Below, in pieces: positions 1-5,799 of a stretch of DNA of 8,762 nucleotides. The DNA lies in NCBI GenBank assembly GCA_029934555.1, contig JAOZMA010000084.1:1-8762 (forward strand), read 5' to 3'. The stretch comes from Acidimicrobiia bacterium. GTDB taxonomy: Bacteria; Actinomycetota; Acidimicrobiia; Spongiisociales; UBA5794. Below the pieces are notes generated by a model. That model worked only from the letters and a program-made list of their open reading frames with translations. It did no database searches and was not told where the DNA came from. The position numbers were made by a program, and so were the translations under genes. The number at the start of each line of letters is the position of its first letter. Within the stretch, counting starts at the first letter, position 1.

Positions 1-284
1 AGAAGCACGGGTTCGCCCCATCCGAGGTCTTCAGCGTTGCGGATCATCTGTCCGCGGGCGGTGTTGCTGTCCGCGGGTTGATGATCATCCCACCGAGGGT
101 GGACCGGCCTGAAGATGCCCGTCTGTGGTTCGTTGCTCTGCGCGATCTTCGAGACTCCCTTGTGGCCGAGCATCCGAACGCACGGGACCTCTCGATGGGT
201 ATGACGGACGACTTCGAAGTGGCCGTGGAAGAGGGTGCAAGCATCGTTCGCGTAGGACGGGCTATCTTTCAGGCTACGAACTAA
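1..284 (+). CDS. yggS: YggS/PROSC family PLP-binding protein, C-terminal part (5' truncated by window edge)
   Basis: The frame is open from base 3 to a TAA at 282-284 and gives 93 residues without an internal stop. It ends with the block LSMGMTDDFEVAVEEGASIVRVGRAIFQ, split here as LSMGMTDDFEVA and GASIVRVGRAIF, which matches the phosphate-binding end of the YggS/PROSC barrel (family pattern LSMGMS-D-A--GAT-VRIG--IFG). The upstream segment GLMIIPP corresponds to the family's GLM-I-P strand. Family members bind pyridoxal phosphate, have no known catalytic turnover, and help keep PLP and amino-acid pools balanced in the cytoplasm. The PLP lysine lies in the missing N-terminal part. The gene sits 24 bases before sepF, the usual arrangement downstream of ftsZ in Gram-positive bacteria, so co-transcription is likely. 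The family call is firm; the physiological role is inferred from relatives. Confidence 0.92.
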   Translation, partial: KHGFAPSEVFSVADHLSAGGVAVRGLMIIPPRVDRPEDARLWFVALRDLRDSLVAEHPNARDLSMGMTDDFEVAVEEGASIVRVGRAIFQATN

Positions 285-297
285 CGAACGCTCTCTT

Positions 298-301
298 GAG
301 G
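298..301 (+). promoter_or_regulatory. Ribosome binding site of sepF
   Basis: GAGG at 298-301 is followed by a 7-base spacer and the ATG at 309. It supports that start over the TTG at 303, which would leave almost no room for a Shine-Dalgarno pairing. Confidence 0.6.
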
Positions 302-308
302 ATTGACT

Positions 309-875
309 ATGGCAACGTTCTGGCAGAAGTCGCTCTTCTACCTTGGGCTCGTCGATGACGACGATGCCGCCGATGGTGGACAAGCCGGAACCGGTGCACC
401 GCCCCCCGGCCCCGGTGCCGAACCGCCCCGTGTCGTAACGGCGCGTCCCCCGGGGAGCGTGGCCGGACGTCGGATCGATCCGCCATCAACGGATCGCAGA
501 GAGACGTCATGGGATCACACGGAGGCAGGCGTCTACGTGCAAACAGGAGCCCAGGGGGTTCGGCCGGTCGAAACGCCGCCGTCCTCGCTCACAGGGTCTG
601 GCACGACAGAGGTCATCGTGGCTCGCAATTTCTCCGATGCCCAGATGCTGGCCGACGGCATCCGATCGGGTCGCGCCCTCGTACTCGACCTTCGATCGAC
701 CGAACCGGAGATGGTCCGCCGACTCGTCGACTTCACGTCGGGGCTCACCTACGCGCTCGATGGAAAGATGGCGAAGATCTCGCAGGGGGTCATTCTCGTC
801 AGCCCGGCTGGTGTCGCCGTGAGCAGCGACGAGCTCGATCGTCTTGCCACGCTCGGGCTCTATCGATCGTCCTGA
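309..875 (+). CDS. sepF: Cell division protein SepF
   Basis: This encodes a 188-residue protein. SepF binds the FtsZ C-terminal tail and the membrane, helping to anchor and align the Z-ring at the division site. Residues 1-14 (MATFWQKSLFYLGL) form the expected amphipathic membrane-targeting helix. Residues 15-98 are a low-complexity acidic, then Pro/Gly/Arg-rich, linker. Residues about 100-172 form the SepF core, with EVIVARNFSDAQMLADGIRSG, split as EVIVARNFSDAQ and MLADGIRSG, then ALVLDLR, and the DFTSGLTYALDGKMAKIS region followed by GVILVSPAGV. Actinobacterial SepF proteins have this plan, so the length is normal. I chose the ATG at 309 because GAGG (298-301) lies 7 bases upstream; an in-frame TTG at 303 is less likely. 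yggT begins 3 bases after the stop. Confidence 0.95.
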   Translation: MATFWQKSLFYLGLVDDDDAADGGQAGTGAPPPGPGAEPPRVVTARPPGSVAGRRIDPPSTDRRETSWDHTEAGVYVQTGAQGVRPVETPPSSLTGSGTTEVIVARNFSDAQMLADGIRSGRALVLDLRSTEPEMVRRLVDFTSGLTYALDGKMAKISQGVILVSPAGVAVSSDELDRLATLGLYRSS

Positions 876-878
876 TCT

Positions 879-1145
879 GTGCTCACGCTCGTTTGCGGGA
901 TTCTCCGCCTCGCCATCTGGGTCATCATCGCGTGGATCGTCCTGAGCTACGTCGTTTCGTTCGGTCGCCTGGGATACGATCATCCGGTCCGACGCCTCTA
1001 TGACGGGTTGTCCAAGGCGATCGAACCGTTCATGCGACCGATCCGAAGCATCATCCCGCCCGTCAGGATCGGAGGGGCGGCACTCGACCTCTCGCCACTC
1101 ATCCTCATCCTCGGATTGAACCTGCTGGTTATGTTCTTGTGCTGA
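879..1145 (+). CDS. yggT: YggT family small integral membrane protein (YlmG)
   Basis: This is an 88-residue protein starting at GTG, 3 bases after the sepF stop. It has a hydrophobic segment at residues about 6-28, a basic loop, the family hallmark EPFMRPIRSIIPP (49-61), then a DLSP motif (70-73) leading into a second hydrophobic segment (about 72-87). PF-RP-R--IPP followed by DLSP is diagnostic of YggT/YlmG/Ycf19 proteins, which sit in the cytoplasmic membrane beside division genes; their exact role is unresolved. No clear ribosome binding site is visible, so translation is probably coupled to sepF. The TGA at 1143-1145 abuts the stop codon of ileS on the other strand with no gap. Confidence 0.9.
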   Translation: MLTLVCGILRLAIWVIIAWIVLSYVVSFGRLGYDHPVRRLYDGLSKAIEPFMRPIRSIIPPVRIGGAALDLSPLILILGLNLLVMFLC

Positions 1146-4100
1146 TCAGACCCCGGCGATACTGAGAACAACGTCGACGCCGTTGATCGTGGTGGGATCC
1201 TCTGTGATTGACTCTTCTCTCTCGACGGCCGTCGCGAGGACCTCGCCGGCGATGAACGCCTCGTGACCATCGAATGCGTCGATGATCGAGGCGTCATCGG
1301 ACGCCCACCGAACGCGGATGCGATCCGCCACTTCGAACCCCTCCGAGCGCCGCATCATCTGGATCCGGTTGACGATCTCGCGTGCGATACCCTCAACGAC
1401 GAGCTCATCGGTGAGTTGAGTATCGAGTGCAACGGTGATGGAGCCCTCCGTTGCGACGACCATCCCCTCACGGGGGCTACGCACGACGACCACGTCATCG
1501 ATGCCAAGAGGCTCCCCGGCCACTGAGATCGCCCCGGTTTCGAGGAGCTCAGTGACAGCATCGTGATCGAGAGCCGCGATGCCGGCTGCGACCGTCTTCG
1601 TCTCCTTGCCGAACCTGGGGCCGAGGCGTTTGAAGTCGGCCTTGGCCGACAGCTCCACAAGATCCGTCTCATCGTCGTGGACGACGACGGCACGAACGTT
1701 CAACTCCTCTGCGATGAGAGCTGTATTCGTTTCGATCGCCTTTCTGAGATCCGAATCCCTCGTCACGATCGTCACCTGGGCGAGCGGCTGCCGGACCCTC
1801 AGGTCGTTGCGCTTCCTCAGCGTACGGCCGAGGTTGACGACCGTCCTCGATGCTGCCATCGCGATCTCGAGGTCGGTGTCGATGAGGGTGATGTCGGCGT
1901 CCGGGTAGTCGAGAAGGTGCACGCTCTGCGGGGCCGAAGTCTCGAACGGCCGGGCGAGGAGTTGGTACATCTCCTCCGCCATGAACGGCAACACGGGAGC
2001 CGCGACCGTCGCGAACGTGAGGAGAACCTCATGGAGCGTCGCGAAGGCGGCGAGTTTGCCGCTCTCGTCGCCTCCTCCGCGATGGGACCAGAAGCGTCTG
2101 CGTGACCTGCGGATATACCAGTTGGTCAGGTGTTCGACGAACCCGATGATGGGTGGCGTGACGGCGAAGAGCCGGTACGCCTCCATCTCATGGTTCACAC
2201 TGGCGATCAGGGTCTGGAGCACCGAGAGGATCCAGCGATCGATCTCCGGTCGCTCCGATACGGGCGGGGCCGCTGCGAGGTCCTCGGCGGTGATCGCGTC
2301 GGCTTCTGCGTAGGTGGTGAAGAACGAGAACGCGTTCCACCATGGGAGCAGCACCGTTCGGACGACCTCCCGCACTCCTTCTTCCGAGAACCGCAGCGGG
2401 TCGGCTCGAACGACGGGCGAGTTGATCAGATAGGCTCGAAGAGCATCGGCGCCGAACTCGTCGAGGACGTGCGACGGATCGGGGTAGTTCCTGAGGCTCT
2501 TCGACATCTTCCTGCCGTCCTCGGCGAGGACCATGCCGGTGACGACGCAGTTCTGGAACGGCGCCGTGTCGAAGATCCCCGTCGACAGGATCAGCAGCGT
2601 GTAGAACCAACCCCGGGTCTGGTCGAGGCCTTCAGCGATGAAGTCCGCAGGGAAACCGCGCTCGAAACGTTCTTTGTTCTCGAAGGGATAGTGGACCTGA
2701 GCGTAAGGCATGGACCCGGAGTCGAACCAGGTGTCGAGCACCTCGGGCACACGGATCATCGTGCCATCGCATCGCTCACACGCCCACGTGATCGGATCGA
2801 GGATGTGTTTGTGGAGGTCATCGGTCCGCACGCCGCTCATCGCTTCGAGTTCGTCGACCGAGCCGAGACACACGGTCTCGTCGCACGAGTCGCACTCCCA
2901 GATGGGGATCGTCGTTCCCCAGAAACGGTTCCGGGAGATCGCATAGTCCCTTGCGTCTTCGAGCCAGTTCCCGAATCTCTTCGTACCGACGTAGTCGGGG
3001 ACCCAGTGGATACCGTTGTTCAGCTCGACCATCCGATCCTTGATGGCTTCGACGTTGACGTACCAGCTCGGAATGGCCTTGTAGATCAGGGGAGTGTCCG
3101 TGCGCCAACAGAACGGATAGCTGTGGGTGATCCGTGCCTCGTGCACGAGCACGCCGCTCTCCTTCATGAGAGCGATGAGGATGGGATCTGCGGCCTTGAC
3201 GTGGAGACCCTCGACCTCGGGGATCTCGTCGGTGAAACGCGCCTCGAGATCGATGGGATCGACGAGGGCTGAGATCCCGGCTTTCTGAAGGGCGAAGAAG
3301 TCCGCCTCTCCGTAGGCGGGCGCGGTATGGACCATGCCCGTTCCATCTTCTGTCGTGACCTCATCCATCGCGATGACGCGAAAGGCGCCGTTCTCGCGTT
3401 CCTCCTCGAAATGGGAGAAGGGGGGCTCGTACCCGATGCCGAGCAGCTGGGCGCCCGTTGCAGACCCGACGATCTCCGGCGTCGTATCGCTCCAGATGTC
3501 CCCGACGCGCTCGCGAGCGACCCAGTAGTGGTCTCCATCGTCTGCAAGGCGGACGTACTCGATGTCCACGCCGACAGCGACGGCGAGATTTCCTGGAAGC
3601 GTCCACGGCGTCGTCGTCCAGACGAGGAGGTAGTCGTCGGCGAACGCGTGGTCGTTCCCATCGATGATTCGCAGCCGCAGCGTCACGGATGGATCTTCGA
3701 CGTCGCGGTAGCCGCCCAGGTTCACCTCGAAGTTCGAGAGTGACGTCGTTGCGCCCCAGGAGTAGGGGAGCACCTTGAAGGCCTTGTAGACCAGGCCGCG
3801 ATCCCAGAGCTGTTTGAAGCCCCACCAGACCGATTCCATGAACTCGATGTCCATCGTCTTGTAGTTGTCTTCGAAGTCCACCCAGCGGCCGATGCGGCGC
3901 GTGACGTCGTAGAAGGCGGTCGTCGTGTGATCGACGAGATCGCGTGCCGCTTCGTTGAATCGGGCGACGCCGAACTCTTCGATCTCGCGGGGTCCGGAGA
4001 TGCCGAGAAGTTTCTGGACCTCCATCTCGACGGGGAGGCCGTGCGTATCCCAGCCGAATCGGCGTTCGACGCGATGTCCGCGCATGGTCCAGTAACGCGG

Positions 4101-4328
4101 GACGATGTCCTTGACGACACCCTGGAGGATGTGACCGTAGTGCGGGGTTCCTGTCGCGAACGGAGGTCCGTCGTAGAACGTGTACTCCGATTCCGCCGGG
4201 CGCATCTCGACCGATGTACGGAACGCATCGATCCGATCCCAGAGCGCGAGGACGCGCTCGTCGAGTTCGGGCAGGTTGACGCCCGGGGCTACCCGGGAGA
4301 ATGTGGGTGGTGGCTTCTGATCGGTCAC
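1146..4328 (-). CDS. ileS: Isoleucyl-tRNA synthetase, eukaryote-like (type 2) class
   Basis: This encodes a complete 1060-residue cytoplasmic class Ia synthetase that charges tRNA-Ile with isoleucine. Visible landmarks are: the nucleotide-binding HYGH (63-66) after FYDGPPFATG; GWDTHGLPVE (92-101); the CP1 editing domain with WTTTPWTLPGN (237-247) and TGMVHTAPAYGEADF (330-344); a zinc site of two CxxC pairs (C479/C482 and C517/C520); KMSKS (607-611); and a C-terminal anticodon-binding region. FYDGPPFATG-PHYGH, and the absence of the HIGH form seen in E. coli-like enzymes, indicate the type 2 class also found in mycobacteria. The frame opens to an ATG at 4424, but that extension would run through the T-box core, so I chose the GTG at 4328-4326. 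It has GGAGG (4337-4333) 4 bases upstream and gives MTDQKPPPTF as the N-terminus. The gene faces opposite to its neighbours and is controlled by its own leader. Confidence 0.96.
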   Translation of the reverse strand: MTDQKPPPTFSRVAPGVNLPELDERVLALWDRIDAFRTSVEMRPAESEYTFYDGPPFATGTPHYGHILQGVVKDIVPRYWTMRGHRVERRFGWDTHGLPVEMEVQKLLGISGPREIEEFGVARFNEAARDLVDHTTTAFYDVTRRIGRWVDFEDNYKTMDIEFMESVWWGFKQLWDRGLVYKAFKVLPYSWGATTSLSNFEVNLGGYRDVEDPSVTLRLRIIDGNDHAFADDYLLVWTTTPWTLPGNLAVAVGVDIEYVRLADDGDHYWVARERVGDIWSDTTPEIVGSATGAQLLGIGYEPPFSHFEEERENGAFRVIAMDEVTTEDGTGMVHTAPAYGEADFFALQKAGISALVDPIDLEARFTDEIPEVEGLHVKAADPILIALMKESGVLVHEARITHSYPFCWRTDTPLIYKAIPSWYVNVEAIKDRMVELNNGIHWVPDYVGTKRFGNWLEDARDYAISRNRFWGTTIPIWECDSCDETVCLGSVDELEAMSGVRTDDLHKHILDPITWACERCDGTMIRVPEVLDTWFDSGSMPYAQVHYPFENKERFERGFPADFIAEGLDQTRGWFYTLLILSTGIFDTAPFQNCVVTGMVLAEDGRKMSKSLRNYPDPSHVLDEFGADALRAYLINSPVVRADPLRFSEEGVREVVRTVLLPWWNAFSFFTTYAEADAITAEDLAAAPPVSERPEIDRWILSVLQTLIASVNHEMEAYRLFAVTPPIIGFVEHLTNWYIRRSRRRFWSHRGGGDESGKLAAFATLHEVLLTFATVAAPVLPFMAEEMYQLLARPFETSAPQSVHLLDYPDADITLIDTDLEIAMAASRTVVNLGRTLRKRNDLRVRQPLAQVTIVTRDSDLRKAIETNTALIAEELNVRAVVVHDDETDLVELSAKADFKRLGPRFGKETKTVAAGIAALDHDAVTELLETGAISVAGEPLGIDDVVVVRSPREGMVVATEGSITVALDTQLTDELVVEGIAREIVNRIQMMRRSEGFEVADRIRVRWASDDASIIDAFDGHEAFIAGEVLATAVEREESITEDPTTINGVDVVLSIAGV

Positions 4329-4330
4329 GG

Positions 4331-4360
4331 GTCCTCCGGCGCTCTTGGGTTCGCCGGGAC
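4331..4360 (-). promoter_or_regulatory. Sequestrator hairpin covering the ileS Shine-Dalgarno
   Basis: CCGGCG (4357-4352) pairs perfectly with CGCCGG (4341-4336) across a 10-base loop. GTC (4360-4358) can pair with GAC (4333-4331) past a 2-base bulge (AG, 4335-4334). This places most of GGAGG in or beside the stem. No run of T follows, so a sequestrator is a better reading than a transcription terminator. It lies 7 bases after the T-box core, where an alternative fold to the antisequestrator is expected. Confidence 0.7.
4333..4337 (-). promoter_or_regulatory. ileS ribosome binding site, deciding the GTG start
   Basis: On the minus strand GGAGG (4337-4333) is followed by ACCC and then GTG (4328-4326). 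Its first two bases are the last two of a 6-bp hairpin stem (CCGGCG 4357-4352 with CGCCGG 4341-4336), and the bases just downstream can extend that stem. The site is therefore placed to be hidden by the leader RNA. Confidence 0.8.
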
Positions 4361-4644
4361 GAGGTGGCCCGCGGTACCACCCGGCTTGCCGATCCGGGGA
4401 TCGACCGCTCGTTCGCTCCGTCACGGTGGAGTGATCCGGCGGGTTCTACGACCGGCGGTGCCGGCTCTCTTCCCGCTGCTCTGGGGTGATGTCCACCGGC
4501 ACGTGGTTCCGACCTCTCACCGTCGTCGGATCGCTGCTCCCACGTGATCTCCGAGGCTCGTCCCCGTCATCGCATCCCCAGAGGTTAATCGCACTGTCAT
4601 CCTTGTTCGAGGGATTAGAGCCGCCGGAGGCGTACGTTTGCTCC

Positions 4645-4923
4645 ATGGAACCGGTCGCCAGCCACGCTGAGGGTGTCACCGTGCGCGTACGCGTGGTGCC
4701 GGGTGCGTCGCGGACCGAGGTCAAGGGCCGCTACGGAGACGCGATCAAGATCAGGGTCTCCGCTCCACCCGAGGGAGGACGGGCGAATCGAGCGGTCGTC
4801 GATCTCTTGGAGCAGCTCGTCGGTGGTAGTGCACAGATCGTGAAGGGCCCCACGTCACAGACGAAGACGGTTCTGATCCGCGGCGTCGACCGTGCAGACG
4901 TTGTCGGGGCGCTCGAAGGATGA
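4645..4923 (+). CDS. YggU/DUF167 family protein
   Basis: This encodes a 92-residue protein covering the whole DUF167 domain. The diagnostic run is VRVVPGASRTEVKG (residues 13-26), followed by IKIRVSAPPEGGRANRAVVDLL; the central APPEGGRAN is the most conserved part of the family. The family is small, soluble and widespread, with a known fold but no settled function. The frame stays open upstream to 4486, but that part is antisense to the T-box leader and shows no family similarity, so the ATG at 4645 is preferred. The only purine-rich site (GGAGG, 4626-4630) is 14 bases upstream, rather far, so the start is slightly uncertain. It is divergent from ileS and 55 bases before the DksA-like gene. 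Confidence 0.88.
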   Translation: MEPVASHAEGVTVRVRVVPGASRTEVKGRYGDAIKIRVSAPPEGGRANRAVVDLLEQLVGGSAQIVKGPTSQTKTVLIRGVDRADVVGALEG

Positions 4924-4970
4924 GACGCCACGAAGCCTCCGGCTGCTGTTATTGTCTCGGTCCGAATCGG

Positions 4971-4975
4971 GGAGG
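4971..4975 (+). promoter_or_regulatory. Ribosome binding site of the DksA-like gene
   Basis: GGAGG inside CGGGGAGGCGT lies 3 bases before the ATG at 4979. The spacer is short but the match is strong. It supports this start over an in-frame ATG at 4892 that lies inside the preceding gene. Confidence 0.6.
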
Positions 4976-4978
4976 CGT

Positions 4979-5350
4979 ATGGCCAGGGAATTGGCGCCAT
5001 CAACATTGGATCGGCTCGAACGTCGGCTCGAGGAAGAGCGGGTGCGTCTCATCGCGATCCTCGAAGAGATCGATCGTCAGCGTGAGGCGGGCCGTCTGGC
5101 CGAGAGCGCATCCGAACACAACCCGGATCCAGACAACGCCGACGGCGGCTCGATCGCTCTCGAGATGGAGATGGACGTCTCCGTGGAACAGAACACGAAA
5201 CACCTACTCGAGAAAGTGCTGCATGCACAGGATCGGATGGAGAAGGGCCTCTACGGGATATGCGAAGTAACGGGGAATCCGATCCCGGTGGCGAGGCTGG
5301 AAGCCCTGCCGTACGCGACGACGACAGTGGAAGCGGCGTCCCGGCGCTGA
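4979..5350 (+). CDS. DksA/TraR-like protein with degraded zinc finger
   Basis: This 123-residue protein has an N-terminal helical, charge-rich coiled-coil-like region (about 1-45), an acidic Asn/Asp stretch (47-56), a second helix (60-90) and the C-terminal DksA/TraR signature LYGICEVTGNPIPVARLEAL at 91-110. In the canonical domain four cysteines bind zinc (YG-C--C, then A--C--C). Here only C95 remains; the other three positions hold T98, T116 and A119. DksA-type proteins bind RNA polymerase through the secondary channel. Whether this cysteine-poor form does so is unknown, but relatives of this type occur beside lspA in actinobacteria. The ATG at 4979 follows GGAGG (4971-4975) with a 3-base spacer. 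The last 91 bases overlap lspA in another frame. Confidence 0.85.
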   Translation: MARELAPSTLDRLERRLEEERVRLIAILEEIDRQREAGRLAESASEHNPDPDNADGGSIALEMEMDVSVEQNTKHLLEKVLHAQDRMEKGLYGICEVTGNPIPVARLEALPYATTTVEAASRR

Positions 5351-5799
5351 ATCTTCGTCTCCTCGCTGTCGCGGTCGCCACCATCGTGGTGATCGTTGAC
5401 CAGGCGACGAAAGCGTGGGCTCTCCATGCGCTCGACGATGGGCCGATCGTCGTCATCGATGGGGTCCTGAACTTCAAGTTGTTCTTCAACACCGGCGCAT
5501 CGTTCTCCCTGTTCGCCAAAGGCGGCGCCGTCATCGGCCTTGTTGTCATCGGTGTTGTGGTCATGATCTTCTTCGCCCTTCGAGACGCGGGTCACCGGCT
5601 CGACGCCGTCGCCCTCGGACTCGTGCTCGGGGGAGCGGTCGGCAACCTCCTCGACCGGATGTTCCGCGGCGACGGATTCCTCGACGGTGCGGTCGTCGAT
5701 TTCATTAACGTTCCGTTCTTCGCGACGTTCAACGTCGCAGACATGGCCATCAATATCGGTGTTGCTCTGCTCCTCATCGGGGCATTCCTCCGGCGATGA
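5260..5799 (+). CDS. lspA: Lipoprotein signal peptidase (signal peptidase II)
   Basis: This is a 179-residue membrane aspartyl protease that removes signal peptides from prolipoproteins after diacylglyceryl modification. Four hydrophobic segments are visible (about 31-48, 86-107, 115-131, 158-177). Family motifs are present: VDQATK (46-51), FNTGASFS (76-83), GNLLDR (128-133), VVDF (145-148) and FNVAD (157-161). By family alignment the catalytic pair should be D147 and D161. The first 30 residues are hydrophilic, unusual for LspA, and are encoded inside the end of the DksA-like gene. The ATG at 5260 is the only ordinary start I see in frame, with a weak ribosome binding site, so the true start could be a rarer codon nearer residue 30. 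The next gene begins in the overlapping ATGA at 5796-5799. Confidence 0.93.
   Translation: MRSNGESDPGGEAGSPAVRDDDSGSGVPALNLRLLAVAVATIVVIVDQATKAWALHALDDGPIVVIDGVLNFKLFFNTGASFSLFAKGGAVIGLVVIGVVVMIFFALRDAGHRLDAVALGLVLGGAVGNLLDRMFRGDGFLDGAVVDFINVPFFATFNVADMAINIGVALLLIGAFLRR

Larger units (their letters stand above)
4329..4550 (-). promoter_or_regulatory. T-box riboswitch in the ileS leader, probably tRNA-Ile-responsive and translational
   Basis: The minus strand at 4382-4368 reads GGGTGGTACCGCGGG, the conserved T-box core. The bulge TGGTACC (4379-4373) would pair through TGGT with the ACCA end of uncharged tRNA, fitting a discriminator A as in tRNA-Ile. A 5-bp helix, CCCGG (4398-4394) with CCGGG (4384-4380), sits directly before the bulge, as in antiterminator/antisequestrator folds. 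Upstream, GGTGAGAG lies in the loop of a hairpin (CCGAC 4529-4525 with GTCGG 4513-4509), resembling T-box Stem I sequence. GTGGACATCACC then contains a candidate isoleucine specifier ATC (4490-4488). No intrinsic terminator is present; instead a hairpin hides the ileS ribosome binding site. Actinobacterial ileS leaders are known to use translational T-boxes with shortened Stem I. The core is certain to the eye; the 5' boundary and Stem I fold are inferred. Confidence 0.88.

Noticed and set aside
2130..3272. Long open frame (380 codons) on the + strand inside ileS
   Set aside because: It is antisense to a clearly conserved synthetase core; high-GC codon bias commonly opens such frames, and the translation is rich in Arg, Asp and Val without any recognisable domain.
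4329..4424. N-terminal 32-residue extension of IleS from the ATG at 4424
   Set aside because: The extension is encoded by the T-box core and sequestrator, has no synthetase similarity, and a well-placed GGAGG precedes the GTG at 4328.
4569..4610. Possible ileS promoter on the - strand (TCGAAC, 17-base gap, TAACCT; or ATGACA further downstream)
   Set aside because: Each pairing has one or both hexamers at about 3 of 6 matches. The position suits a leader starting near 4575, but the match is too weak to annotate.
4486..4644. N-terminal 53-residue extension of the DUF167 protein
   Set aside because: It lies antisense to the ileS leader and has no resemblance to the DUF167 domain, which is complete from the ATG at 4645.
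4950..4955. TATTGT as a -10 element before the DksA-like gene
   Set aside because: No -35-like hexamer lies at a proper distance and the short gap after the DUF167 gene is also compatible with read-through.
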